Of a stretch of DNA of 34,963 bases, positions 24,337 to 32,428 are shown piece after piece (the stretch's first letter is position 1; each line of letters opens with the position of its first letter). The translations under genes and the position numbers were made by a program. The stretch is from Burkholderiales bacterium (GTDB taxonomy: Bacteria; Pseudomonadota; Gammaproteobacteria; Burkholderiales; SG8-39): positions 1 through 34,963 of the forward strand of contig JAOAFL010000030.1 in the NCBI GenBank assembly GCA_026416295.1. Reading direction: 5' to 3'. A model generated the notes under the pieces. It made no database searches, was not told the origin of the DNA, and was given only the letters and a program-made list of their open reading frames with translations.

Positions 24337-27300
24337 ATGCATCGCGATTCCCTGCCCGCGCGCGCGCGCATCGGCCGTCTCTCCGGCTCGGCCGATGCGC
24401 TCGCGCTCGCGCGCCTTGCCGGGGCGCACGCGCCGGTCGCGGCGGTGTGCGCCGCGGCGACCGACGCGCAGCGCCTCGCCGAGGAGATCGCGTGGTTCGC
24501 GCCGCGGTTGCGCGTGCGGCTGCTGCCCGACTGGGAGACGCTGCCTTACGACGCGCTTTCGCCGCATCCGGACCTCGTTTCCGAGCGGCTCGCGACGCTC
24601 TATGCGATCCAGCGCGGCGACTTCGACGTCGCGCTCGTGCCGGCGCCGACCGCGCTCGTGCGCCTGTGCCCGCCGGAGTACCTCGCTGCTTACACCTTTC
24701 TGCTCAGGCAGGACGAGCGACTGGACCTGGAAGCGCTGCGTCGCCAGATGGCGATCGCCGGCTACAGTCACGTCACGCAGGTGGTCTCGCCCGGCGAATT
24801 CTGCGTGCGCGGCGGCATCGTGGACCTTTTCCCGATGGGCAGCGCCCTGCCCTACCGGCTCGATCTGGACGACGACGTCGTCGAGGCGATCCGCACGTTC
24901 GACGTCGATTCGCAGCGCACGCTCTACCCGGTGAAGGAAGTGCGGCTGCTTCCGGCGCGCGAGTTTCCGCTAGACGAAGCCGGGCGGGCGGGCTTTCGCA
25001 GCCGTTTCCGCGAGACCTTCGAGGGCGATCCGTCGGCGCGGCGCATCTACCGCGACGTCTCGAACGGCGTGCCGCCGCCGGGGATCGAATACTACCTGCC
25101 GCTCTTTTTCGACCGCGTCGCGACGTTCTTCGACTACCTGCCCGAGACTGCGCTGCTTGCGCTGCACGGCGACGTCGCCGGCGCGATCGAGGCGTTCTGG
25201 CGCGACGCGCGCGAGCGCCATCGGCTGCTCGGCGGAGACCCGGACCGGCCGCTCATGCCACCGGCGCGCATCTTCGTGCCGGCCGAGGAGTTCTACGTGC
25301 GCGCCCGCGCCTGGCCGCGGGTCGATCTCGCGCTTTCCGCGCCCGAACCGGCCGAGGACGCCGCCGAGCCGATCGTCGCGCAGCCGCTTCCGCCGCTCGC
25401 GGTGGACCGGCGCGCGCGCGATCCGCTCGCTGCGCTGAAGGCGTTCATCGCCGATTCGGGGCTTCGCGTACTGATTGCCGCCGACTCCCCCGGCCGGCGC
25501 GAGACGATGCTCGCGTACTTCGCCGAGTATGGCCTTCGGCCCGAGCCCTGCGACGGGTTCGAGGCGTTCCTCGCCTCCTCGAGCCTGCTGCAGATCGCGG
25601 TCGCGCCGCTCGCAAATGGCTTTCAGGCGGGCGCCGAAGGCTGGGCGATCGTCACCGAGGCGGAACTGTACGCCGGCACCGCGCGCGCCCGCGGGCGCCG
25701 CGCGCGCGAGAAGACCTCGGTCGAGGGGATGCTGCGCGACCTCTCGGAGCTCCGCCCCGGCGACCCGGTGGTGCACGCGCAGCACGGCATCGGTCGCTAC
25801 CGCGGCCTCGTCAACCTCGACCTCGGCGAGGGCATGACCGAGTTTCTGCTGCTCGAGTATGCCGACGGCGACAAGCTCTACGTTCCGGTGACGCAGCTTG
25901 CGGCGGTCGCGCGCTACAGCGGCGCGCAACCGGAGGCTGCGCCGCTGCACAAGCTGGGCAGCGGCCAGTGGGACCGCGCGCGCGCGCGCGCCGCGCGCCA
26001 GGTGCGCGACACCGCCGCCGAGCTGCTCGATCTGTACGCGCGCCGCGCCGCGCGCAAAGGGCACGCGTTCGCGGTCAATGCGCGCGACCTCGACGCGTTC
26101 GCCGAAGGCTTCGGCTTCGAGGAGACGCCCGATCAGCAGGCGGCGATCGAGGCGGTGATCGCCGACATGAAGGCCGGCCGCCCGATGGACCGGCTGGTCT
26201 GCGGCGATGTCGGCTTCGGCAAGACCGAGGTGGCGCTTCGCGCCGCGTTCGTCGCGGTGGCCGACCGGCGCCAGGTGGCGGTGCTTTGCCCGACGACGCT
26301 CCTTGCCGAGCAGCACTTTCAGACGTTCGCCGATCGCTTCGCCGACTGGCCGGTGAAAATCGCCGAGCTTTCGCGCTTCAAGACCGCGAAGCAGTCGGCC
26401 GAGGTGCTCGCAAAGCTCGCCTCGGGCGAGATCGACATCGTGATCGGCACGCACAAGCTGCTTTCGCGCGAGGTGAAATTCGCCCGCCTCGGGCTCGTCA
26501 TCGTCGACGAGGAGCACCGCTTCGGCGTGCGCCAGAAGGAAGCGCTGAAGGCGCTGGGGGGGGAAGTGGACGTGCTCCCGCTCACCGCCACGCCGATTCC
26601 GCGCACGCTCGCGCTCGCGCTCGAAGGACTGCGCGATTTCTCGGTCATCGCCACCGCGCCGCACAAGCGCCTCGCGATCAAGACGTTCGTCGCCCCGGCG
26701 AGCGACGGGCTGGTGCGCGAGGCGCTGCTGCGCGAGCTGCGCCGCGGCGGGCAGGCGTTCTACCTGCACAACGACGTGGACACGATCGAGCACGCGCGCG
26801 AGCGGCTGGAAAAGCTCGTGCCCGAGGCGCGGATCGCGGTCGCGCACGGGAAAATGCGCGAGCGGGAACTGGAGCGCGTCATGCGCGACTTCACCCAGCA
26901 GCGCTACAACGTCCTCGTCTGCTCGACGATCATCGAGACCGGGCTCGACATCCCGACCGCGAACACGATCGTCATCCAGCGCGCCGACCGCTTCGGCCTG
27001 GCGCAGCTTCATCAGCTGCGCGGCCGCGTCGGCCGCTCGCACCACCAGGCCTACGCTTACCTCCTCACGCCGCCGGAAGACGCGCTCACCGCGCAGGCAA
27101 AAAAGCGCCTCGAGGCGATCCGCATGATGCAGGAGCTGGGCGCGGGCTTCTACCTCGCGATGCACGATCTGGAGATCCGCGGCGCGGGCGAGATCCTCGG
27201 CGAAGCGCAGTCGGGCGAGATCCAGGAGATCGGGTTCGACCTCTACAACCGGATGCTCGAGCGCGCGGTGCGCGCGCTCAAGGCCGGACGGGCGATCGAC

Positions 27301-27753
27301 CTCGATCAGCCGCTCGATCCGGGCGTCGAAATCAACCTGCACGCGCCGGCGCTCCTTCCGGCGTCCTACTGCGACGACGTCAACGCGCGGCTCACGCTCT
27401 ACAAGCGGCTCGCGGGCTGCGAGACGCCGGGCGCGCTCGAGGCGCTCGCCGAGGAGCTGGTGGACCGCTTCGGGCCGCTGCCCGAGCCGGCGCAGGCGCT
27501 TCTTCGCTGCCATGAGCTTCGCATCCTCGCGCGCAGCGTCGGCGTCGTGCGGCTCGATGCGACGCACGAGACGGTGCAGCTTCAGTTCGAGAAAGACCCG
27601 CCGATCGGCGCCGAAAAGATCGTGGACTTCGTGCGCCGCCGGCGCGAAGCGCGCCTTTCGGGCCCGGAGAAGCTTCGCGTTCCCGCGCGCGCGCCGACCT
27701 GGCAGGAGCGCGCCGCCGCCGCGCGCGCGATCCTCGCCGAACTCGCGGCATGA
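24337..27753 (+). CDS. mfd: Transcription-repair coupling factor Mfd
   Basis: A 1138-residue superfamily 2 translocase that removes RNA polymerase stalled at DNA damage and recruits UvrA. The N-terminal UvrB-like region (LLPDWETLPYD, VSPGEFCVRGGIVDLFP), the RNA polymerase-interacting domain (GDPVVHAQHGIGRYRG), Walker A GDVGFGKT (about 624-631), DEEH (about 723-726), LTATPIPRTL and QLRGRVGRS are all in order, followed by the TRCF C-terminal domain. Complete and of normal length. The ATG overlap with sel1 (ATGA) at 27750 suggests coupling. Confidence 0.98.
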   Translation: MHRDSLPARARIGRLSGSADALALARLAGAHAPVAAVCAAATDAQRLAEEIAWFAPRLRVRLLPDWETLPYDALSPHPDLVSERLATLYAIQRGDFDVALVPAPTALVRLCPPEYLAAYTFLLRQDERLDLEALRRQMAIAGYSHVTQVVSPGEFCVRGGIVDLFPMGSALPYRLDLDDDVVEAIRTFDVDSQRTLYPVKEVRLLPAREFPLDEAGRAGFRSRFRETFEGDPSARRIYRDVSNGVPPPGIEYYLPLFFDRVATFFDYLPETALLALHGDVAGAIEAFWRDARERHRLLGGDPDRPLMPPARIFVPAEEFYVRARAWPRVDLALSAPEPAEDAAEPIVAQPLPPLAVDRRARDPLAALKAFIADSGLRVLIAADSPGRRETMLAYFAEYGLRPEPCDGFEAFLASSSLLQIAVAPLANGFQAGAEGWAIVTEAELYAGTARARGRRAREKTSVEGMLRDLSELRPGDPVVHAQHGIGRYRGLVNLDLGEGMTEFLLLEYADGDKLYVPVTQLAAVARYSGAQPEAAPLHKLGSGQWDRARARAARQVRDTAAELLDLYARRAARKGHAFAVNARDLDAFAEGFGFEETPDQQAAIEAVIADMKAGRPMDRLVCGDVGFGKTEVALRAAFVAVADRRQVAVLCPTTLLAEQHFQTFADRFADWPVKIAELSRFKTAKQSAEVLAKLASGEIDIVIGTHKLLSREVKFARLGLVIVDEEHRFGVRQKEALKALGGEVDVLPLTATPIPRTLALALEGLRDFSVIATAPHKRLAIKTFVAPASDGLVREALLRELRRGGQAFYLHNDVDTIEHARERLEKLVPEARIAVAHGKMRERELERVMRDFTQQRYNVLVCSTIIETGLDIPTANTIVIQRADRFGLAQLHQLRGRVGRSHHQAYAYLLTPPEDALTAQAKKRLEAIRMMQELGAGFYLAMHDLEIRGAGEILGEAQSGEIQEIGFDLYNRMLERAVRALKAGRAIDLDQPLDPGVEINLHAPALLPASYCDDVNARLTLYKRLAGCETPGALEALAEELVDRFGPLPEPAQALLRCHELRILARSVGVVRLDATHETVQLQFEKDPPIGAEKIVDFVRRRREARLSGPEKLRVPARAPTWQERAAAARAILAELAA

Positions 27754-28550
27754 GGCGGGCGGCGGTCGCGGCGCTCGCGCTCGCCGCGGCGCAGGCCGCC
27801 GCGCAGATCGAACAGTTGATGCCCGCGCTCGGCGCGATCGAGCGCGGCGACTACGCGCAGGCGATCGACGTGCTGAAGCCCCTCGCGCAGGGCGGCGACA
27901 CCGAGGCGCAGTATCTGCTCGCGACCGCGCTCGAGCGCGCCGCGCCGCCCCTCGGCGATCCGCAGGCCGCCTACGGCTGGTACCGGCGCGCGGCCGAGGC
28001 GGGCTACGCGCCCGCCCAGGTGAACCTCGGCGCGATGCACTTCGACGGCCGCGGCGGCGCGGAGAAAAGCGCGAAGGAGGCGGCGCGCTGGTACCGCGCC
28101 GCGGCCGAACAGGGAAACGTGATCGCGCAGACGAACCTCGGCCTGATGTACCTCGAAGGCACGGGGGTGCCCCGCAACGCCGCCGAGGCCGAGCGGCTGA
28201 TCCGCGCCGCCGCTTCGCAAGGTTATGCGCGCGCGCAGGCGCAGCTCGGGCGCATGTACCTCGACGGCGACGGCGTCCCCGCCGACGCCACCACCGCGCT
28301 CGGCTGGTTCGAGCGCGCCGCTGACCAAGACCACGAGGGCGCGCAGTTCTTTCTCGCGCTCCTTTATCAGAAGGGCATCGGCACGGCGCGCGACCTCGAG
28401 CGCGCGGTGCGCTGGCTCGAGCGCGCCGCCGCGCGCGGGCACCGGCTCGCGATGCTGGAACTCGCGCGCGCCTACGAACTGGGGCTCGGTGTCCCCTCCG
28501 ATGCCGAAAAGGCGCGCGCCTGGCGCGCGCGGGCCAAGGCTACGAAGTGA
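27750..28550 (+). CDS. Sel1-repeat (TPR-like) protein, exported
   Basis: A 266-residue protein with an alanine-rich signal peptide (about 1-19) and five or six Sel1 repeats such as APAQVNLGAMHFDGRGG, VIAQTNLGLMYLEGTGV and ARAQAQLGRMYLDGDGV, each ending with AxxWYxxAAxxG. Sel1 proteins scaffold protein-protein contacts; the partner is unknown. The stop overlaps GTG of the serB fragment (GTGA at 28547-28550), so serB originally followed it in the same operon. Confidence 0.9.
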   Translation: MRRAAVAALALAAAQAAAQIEQLMPALGAIERGDYAQAIDVLKPLAQGGDTEAQYLLATALERAAPPLGDPQAAYGWYRRAAEAGYAPAQVNLGAMHFDGRGGAEKSAKEAARWYRAAAEQGNVIAQTNLGLMYLEGTGVPRNAAEAERLIRAAASQGYARAQAQLGRMYLDGDGVPADATTALGWFERAADQDHEGAQFFLALLYQKGIGTARDLERAVRWLERAAARGHRLAMLELARAYELGLGVPSDAEKARAWRARAKATK

Positions 28551-28627
28551 ACCTCGTGCTGCAAGGCCGCGCGATCGGCCGCGAGGAACTCGCGCACCTT
28601 GTGCAGCTCGTGAACGGCGGCGGCGTC
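28546..28627 (+). repeat. 82-bp direct repeat, upstream copy of the serB 5' end
   Basis: Identical to 29578-29659 except for two substitutions near the start. It begins at the GTG start codon of the serB fragment and stops matching at GGCGTC. The frame encodes NLVLQGRAIGREELAHLVQL and then departs into unrelated sequence. Confidence 0.95.
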
Positions 28628-28735
28628 GCTTCGCGGGGCTCTCAAGCTTCGGTTTTGCGGGGAGCGCGGCGCGAGCGGCGCGCCCTGAAGCAAACCGTTC
28701 GCATGCACGCAGCAGCCCTCCCGATCGGGGCGTAA
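28547..28735 (+). pseudogene. Truncated serB 5' fragment
   Basis: GTG 28547 opens a 62-codon frame whose first 27 residues match SerB (see 29579-30409). The remaining 35 residues after residue 27 are unrelated, and none of the catalytic HAD motifs is present, so the product could not be a phosphatase. It keeps the ancestral GTGA overlap with the sel1 stop. Confidence 0.85.
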
Positions 28736-28764
28736 AATCGGGGCGTCGCTTGCGGATCCCGTCT

Positions 28765-28995
28765 ATGGCTGACACGTTCAAGGAATTGGAGGCCCGAGCG
28801 CGCTCCTTGTCGCCGGAAGAACGGGCGAGGCTTGCCGAGTTGTTGCTCGAGTCTCTGCGCGAACCACCGCTCGCCGAAGTCGAGAAAGCGTGGGAGCGGG
28901 AAATCGAGCAACGGGCTGCCGCATACGATCGCGGCGAGTTGCCCACGTTTTCCGCCGAAAGCGTATTTGCTGAGGCCAGGCGGCTCGCTCGGTGA
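28765..28995 (+). CDS. Addiction module antitoxin (putative addiction-module-component family)
   Basis: A 76-residue protein. LSPEERARLAELLLESL is the signature of the TIGR02574-type antitoxin-like family, and a C-terminal acidic part follows (WEREIEQRAAAYDRGEL). These proteins are found directly upstream of RelE/ParE toxins, as here. ATG 28765; the stop overlaps the toxin GTG. It lies inside the segment inserted between the two serB copies. Confidence 0.87.
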   Translation: MADTFKELEARARSLSPEERARLAELLLESLREPPLAEVEKAWEREIEQRAAAYDRGELPTFSAESVFAEARRLAR

Positions 28996-29294
28996 CTCGC
29001 GCGCGGTTTATCGCCGCCGCACGCCTGGAGTTTCTCGCCGAGGTCATTTATTACAGCGAGGTCGAGCCCGGTCTGGGCGCGAAATTCTCCGCAGCCGTCG
29101 AAGAGGCTGCCGCGCGCGCCGTCGCTTTTCCGCGATCAGGCTCGCCGTTTCCTTCCGGAACCCGCCGGGTCTTCGTGACGGGGTTTCCGTTTTCACTCAT
29201 CGACCGGCCCGAACCAGACGGTATCGTCATCCTTGCGGTCGCACACCATGCGCGCCGTCCCTTCTACTGGCGATCGCGCATCCGGGCCCGCTGA
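28992..29294 (+). CDS. RelE/ParE-family toxin
   Basis: A 100-residue protein with the compact ParE fold pattern: an N-terminal helix pair (FIAAARLEFLAEVIYYSEVEPGLGAKF), then strand-forming FPRSGSPFP, RRVFVTGFPFSLI and IVILAVAHHARRPFYW. Such toxins act on gyrase (ParE) or on mRNA at the ribosome (RelE); the target here is unknown. Starts at GTG 28992 overlapping the antitoxin stop (GTGA). Confidence 0.87.
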   Translation: MTRARFIAAARLEFLAEVIYYSEVEPGLGAKFSAAVEEAAARAVAFPRSGSPFPSGTRRVFVTGFPFSLIDRPEPDGIVILAVAHHARRPFYWRSRIRAR

Positions 29295-29577
29295 CCGCGG
29301 CACTGTCACCGACTTCTTCGCCGCAGGGCATCGGCACGGTATGCCGAACCATGGATTGCGGCTGCGAAAAATGCAGAGGCATCCGTGAGGTCTCGAAATA
29401 TCGACTCGTTCATTGATCGCAACGTTGGCATCGAGATCGGTCGGCTCGGCCCGATCCGGTGTGCCGCTGTTGCTGCTACGCACGATCTCTTGGCCGCTCG
29501 CGCGGGGGCAGGCGAGCGCCGCTGCCATTCGAAGGCGAGCGCGCGCGTGCGCTCATTCGAGCGCGCCCAGGCCTGCA
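29295..29577 (+). other. Spacer between toxin gene and serB, no clear gene
   Basis: No family match is seen. A GTG-initiated 65-codon frame (29385-29582) ends in TGA that overlaps the serB GTG, imitating the ancestral coupling with sel1. It is compositionally odd and I do not call it a gene. Confidence 0.5.
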
Positions 29578-29659
29578 AGTGAACCTCGTCCTCCAAGGCC
29601 GCGCGATCGGCCGCGAGGAACTCGCGCACCTTGTGCAGCTCGTGAACGGCGGCGGCGTC
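29578..29659 (+). repeat. 82-bp direct repeat, downstream copy (5' end of intact serB)
   Basis: Second copy of 28546-28627. Two mismatches (C instead of G at the third bases of codons 4 and 5). It is part of the intact serB gene. Confidence 0.95.
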
Positions 29660-30409
29660 AGCCTGCTCGGGCCAGAGGCCGTCCGGATCAGCGCGGCCGA
29701 GCAGACCCCGCTCATCGCGAGCTACTGCGCCGAGCACGCGCTCGATTTCGCCTGGGTGCCGGACGATCGGAAGCTTGCCGATCTCCGACTCATCGCGATG
29801 GACATGGACTCCACGCTCGTCACGATCGAAAGCATTGACGAGATGGGCGACCTCCTCGGCATCAAGGAGAACATCGCCGCGGTCACCGCACAGGCGATGC
29901 GCGGCGAGATTGACTACGCCGAATCGCTCAGGCGCCGCGTCGCGCTCCTTGCCGGGCTGGAGGAAGAACGGCTCGAACACATCTGCGAGGAACGCATGCG
30001 GCTTTCGCCCGGCGCCGAGCGGCTGATCGAGCGCTGCCGCGCGCTCGGCATCCGCACCCTCCTCGTCTCCGGCGGCTTCTCGTTCTTTACCGAGTGGCTG
30101 AAGGGACGCCTCGGTCTGGATGCCGTGTACTCGAACCGCCTCGAGATCGAAAACGGCCGCCTCACGGGGCGCGTCCTCGGCGACATCGTGGACGGCGAAG
30201 CGAAGGCCGCGCGGCTCGTTCAGGAGAACGCCTCGAAGGGCATTTCCGCGCGGCAGACGCTCGCCGTCGGCGACGGCGCGAACGACATCCCGATGATGGC
30301 GGTGGCCGGCGTCTCGGTCGCCTTCCGGGCGAAACCCGCGGTACGCGACCGCGCGACCCACGCCCTCGACCACAGCGGCCTCGACGGCGTGCTCAATCTT
30401 TATGTGTAG
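29579..30409 (+). CDS. serB: Phosphoserine phosphatase SerB
   Basis: A 276-residue HAD-superfamily enzyme that makes the last step of serine synthesis. The nucleophile motif DMDST is at 75-79 followed by ESIDEM, motif II is LLVSGGFSFF, motif III includes DGEAKA and motif IV is GDGANDIPMM. The N-terminal about 70 residues are the ACT-like domain of betaproteobacterial SerB. GTG 29579 is the chosen start because the same GTG overlaps the sel1 stop in the duplicated copy. The gene is intact, but its upstream context was replaced by the toxin-antitoxin segment. Confidence 0.95.
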   Translation: MNLVLQGRAIGREELAHLVQLVNGGGVSLLGPEAVRISAAEQTPLIASYCAEHALDFAWVPDDRKLADLRLIAMDMDSTLVTIESIDEMGDLLGIKENIAAVTAQAMRGEIDYAESLRRRVALLAGLEEERLEHICEERMRLSPGAERLIERCRALGIRTLLVSGGFSFFTEWLKGRLGLDAVYSNRLEIENGRLTGRVLGDIVDGEAKAARLVQENASKGISARQTLAVGDGANDIPMMAVAGVSVAFRAKPAVRDRATHALDHSGLDGVLNLYV

Positions 30410-30419
30410 CGCGCCATCG

Positions 30420-30939
30420 TTACCTGCTCGGGTCCCCGAGAGGCACACGCGCCGTGATCTGGAGGCGACATCGACGTCGTTGATGCGCATCGTCCGACAC
30501 TCGATCTGCCGCAGTCCCGACCGATAGAGCAGGCTCGCCATGAGCCATTTCACGCCGTGGAGCCGGGCAAGCAGCCGCTCGACCTCCCCACGCGTGAGCA
30601 CCACCGGCCGGTGAACGGGGCGCTTGGCACGAACGAGGTTCTGGAACCACGGCCGCTCCTGTCCCGGCACGCGCTTGTAGAGGAAAGCAGTGCGGCGAGC
30701 GCCTGGTTCTGCGTCGCGGCAGCGACGTTCCTCCCCGCGGCGAGCCACGACCGGTAGGCCTCCACCTCCGCCGCGTCCATCTGCGCCGGATGCCGCAGCC
30801 CGTGGTGGCGGATGTACCCGCGGATCCAGTACCAGTAGCTCTTCTCGGTGCGCTGGCTGTATCCGCGGCGGCGCATTTCCTCATGCAGGAGATCGCGCAG
30901 ACGCGGCCGGACACCGGCGGTTGCCGCTCGTTCGGCAAA
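30420..30939 (-). pseudogene. Integron integrase (IntI-like tyrosine recombinase), frameshifted and truncated
   Basis: The 5' part encodes RPRLRDLLHEEMRRRGYS, QRTEKSYWYWIRGYIRHHG, LRHPAQM and ATQNQALAALL. This matches the N-terminal core-binding domain of integron integrases. After a missing base near 30684-30686 the signal continues in another frame: FLYKRVPGQERPWFQNLV, PVVLTRGEVERLLARLHGV, SLLYRSGLRQIEC, INDVDV. A possible second shift near 30465 leads to RLQITARVPLG and a TAA at 30420-30422. The first catalytic arginine (SGLRQIE) remains; the HxLRH box, second arginine and nucleophilic tyrosine are lost. An in-frame TGA at 30940-30942 limits the start, and no ATG precedes 30876. It cannot be a functional recombinase. 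Confidence 0.82.
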
Positions 30940-31001
30940 TCAGGGACTTGTACGACTTTCGCCGGATGCCGAGGTACTGTATCTCTACTCCGTGATGCTG
31001 C

Positions 31002-31092
31002 CGTTTCGACGATCCGGCGGGTGTTGCCGCAGGATGGCAGGCGGGGCGAAACTTGCTATGCAGCACGTTTCGATGACACTTGGAAGTTAGAT
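31002..31092 (+). other. attI-like recombination site
   Basis: A core GTTAGAT (31086-31092) fits GTTRRRY and lies between the integrase 5' end and the first cassette gene. Two direct repeats of CGTTTCGA (31002-31009 and 31066-31073) precede it, as IntI-binding direct repeats do in known attI sites. The core overlaps the ATG of the first cassette gene. Confidence 0.5.
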
Positions 31093-31717
31093 GTCGCAGC
31101 AGTCAAATCCTGACCAGAAGTTTCTGGATTCCATTCGCAGGGGCCTACGCGAGTCTGTTGCCTTCTGGTCACCTGATAAGAAGCCTGAGCGGGAAACATA
31201 TGTGGTCCGCACGCTGCTCCAGCATCTCGGGATTCAGCACGACCCTACGGAAATACAACCGGAAGCAGCTGAGCCACCCGACATGCGCTTTCGAAGCGCG
31301 CGGTTCGAGATCAAAGAAATCCTCGATCAAGGCCGTAGGCGGCACGACGAATACCGCCAGAAGCTTGAAAGGGCTATGTCTGCCAAGTGTCCTGAAGAAA
31401 TGATTGAACATTACACGCCACAGGACCTGACGTTTAGCGAGGTTGGACACCGGGTCGTACATTTGCTGCAGGACATTTCAAAGCACTATGCGCCTAAGGT
31501 GATCGAGCAACTTGATCTTCTTGTATACGTGAACCTCCGCAGGCGAATCATCGTATTGGATAGTCCAGTTACGGATCCCACGACCTTCGCTAGGTTTGGC
31601 TGGCGCTCCGTTTCCATGGTTAAGGGCTCCGTAGCTTGCGTCCTTCATGCTCGGCCGGATGCGCCGGATTTCCTATACGTCAATGTAGGTAAACCAGCAT
31701 CACGGCCTGAGATGTAG
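31091..31717 (+). CDS. Cassette 1: DUF1780 putative endonuclease
   Basis: A 208-residue protein that resembles the DUF1780 family of Pseudomonas (putative endonucleases). Shared features are PPDMRFRSARFEIKE followed by DQGRRRHDEYR, and the C-terminal GWRSVSMV and ARPDAPDFLYVNVGK. A nuclease-like acidic set D64, E73 and K75 (PPD then ExK) is visible. ATG 31091 overlaps the attI core, so there is no room for an RBS inside the cassette. Codon use is less GC-biased than the core genes, which fits acquisition. Function in the cell is unknown. Confidence 0.75.
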   Translation: MSQQSNPDQKFLDSIRRGLRESVAFWSPDKKPERETYVVRTLLQHLGIQHDPTEIQPEAAEPPDMRFRSARFEIKEILDQGRRRHDEYRQKLERAMSAKCPEEMIEHYTPQDLTFSEVGHRVVHLLQDISKHYAPKVIEQLDLLVYVNLRRRIIVLDSPVTDPTTFARFGWRSVSMVKGSVACVLHARPDAPDFLYVNVGKPASRPEM

Positions 31718-31729
31718 ACACAATGCGAC

Positions 31730-31790
31730 ATCTATGAGCCGAATCCAGCCGGCGCGAGTCCGTGCGTCCGGGTGATTCAGAACGTTACAT
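31730..31790 (+). repeat. attC-like site between cassettes 1 and 2 (degenerate)
   Basis: Right core GTTACAT (31784-31790); left inverse core ATCTATG (31730-31736) keeps RYYYA but not the final AC. Inner arms GAATC-CCGG-CGC pair with the complementary right-hand sequence with gaps. Weakest site of the array. Confidence 0.45.
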
Positions 31791-31798
31791 CGCACAAC

Positions 31799-32350
31799 AT
31801 GGCCGACGAAAGCTCATTTGTCGCCGTAGCCTTGAAGGCCGCGGGAGAGGTTCTTCAGCCACCGCTCTCCATTCGCCGAGGTGCAGCGCTGCTCTACGAG
31901 GTCACGGTAGACAACAACCTGGCGTTGACTGTTGACCCGAAGAACCCTGTCCGGGGCGATTCTGCGTTTCAGACAGACCTTTGCGTTTTCGAGGCAAAGT
32001 CCGAAAAAGTGGTCCTCCCGCGAGTGGTCATCGAATTCAAGACAAAGATCACCACTCACGAAGTGCTGACCTACAGCGCCAAGGCTCGAAAGCATAAGCA
32101 GGTCTATCCGTACCTTCGCTACGGGATCGTCGTCTCGGACATCCCCATTGTGCCTCGGCGATTTTTCGTGCACAACGAATCGCTCGATTTCGTGGCTGCG
32201 CTATCGGAAACGACAGGAACGCAACTCCGCAAATTCTTCGCGCAACTGCTGAAGGTCGAGGTCGAGGCATCCAGGTGTTTGGAGAACATTGCCTTCGGTA
32301 GCCTTCGGACTCATCTTTTCCGCACCGGGGTTCATGTCGGTGAGCTTTAA
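31799..32350 (+). CDS. Cassette 2: PD-(D/E)XK nuclease-like protein
   Basis: A 183-residue protein of no family I can name. D60 (FQTDLCVFE) and E79-x-K81 (VVIEFKTK) give the D-x19-ExK spacing of PD-(D/E)XK nucleases, and the surrounding predicted strands (VVLPRVVIEF, YGIVVSD) fit that core. ATG 31799 is inside the cassette, 14 bp after the core junction; GTG 31772 would start outside the cassette and is rejected. The stop overlaps the next attC left core. Confidence 0.6.
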   Translation: MADESSFVAVALKAAGEVLQPPLSIRRGAALLYEVTVDNNLALTVDPKNPVRGDSAFQTDLCVFEAKSEKVVLPRVVIEFKTKITTHEVLTYSAKARKHKQVYPYLRYGIVVSDIPIVPRRFFVHNESLDFVAALSETTGTQLRKFFAQLLKVEVEASRCLENIAFGSLRTHLFRTGVHVGEL

Positions 32351-32428
32351 CAAAGCGGCGGAAAGCGACGCTTTTCTGTCGACTCTCACCGCGCCGTCGC
32401 ACAGCGCGCTTCGCCGCGGACGTTAGCA
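32345..32428 (+). repeat. attC site, cassette 2 (best conserved)
   Basis: Left core CTTTAAC (32345-32351), right core GTTAGCA (32422-32428). Next to them GCGGCGGAAAGCG on the left pairs with CGCTTCGCCGC on the right, with one extra base, giving the hairpin form of attC. 84 bp in length. Confidence 0.72.

Noticed and set aside
28547-28735. A second complete serB gene
   Set aside because: Only the first 27 residues match; no catalytic motif remains.
28627-29577. Toxin-antitoxin segment as an integron cassette
   Set aside because: GTTGGCA at 29429 resembles a core, but no matching inverse core or arms are seen.
29578-30409. serB as an integron cassette
   Set aside because: No attC repeat or GTT core borders it, and its ancestral overlap with sel1 shows it is a core gene.
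30948-30990. A cassette promoter with TTGTAC as -35
   Set aside because: The spacing to the possible -10 is wrong (about 21 bp) and the -10 is poor.
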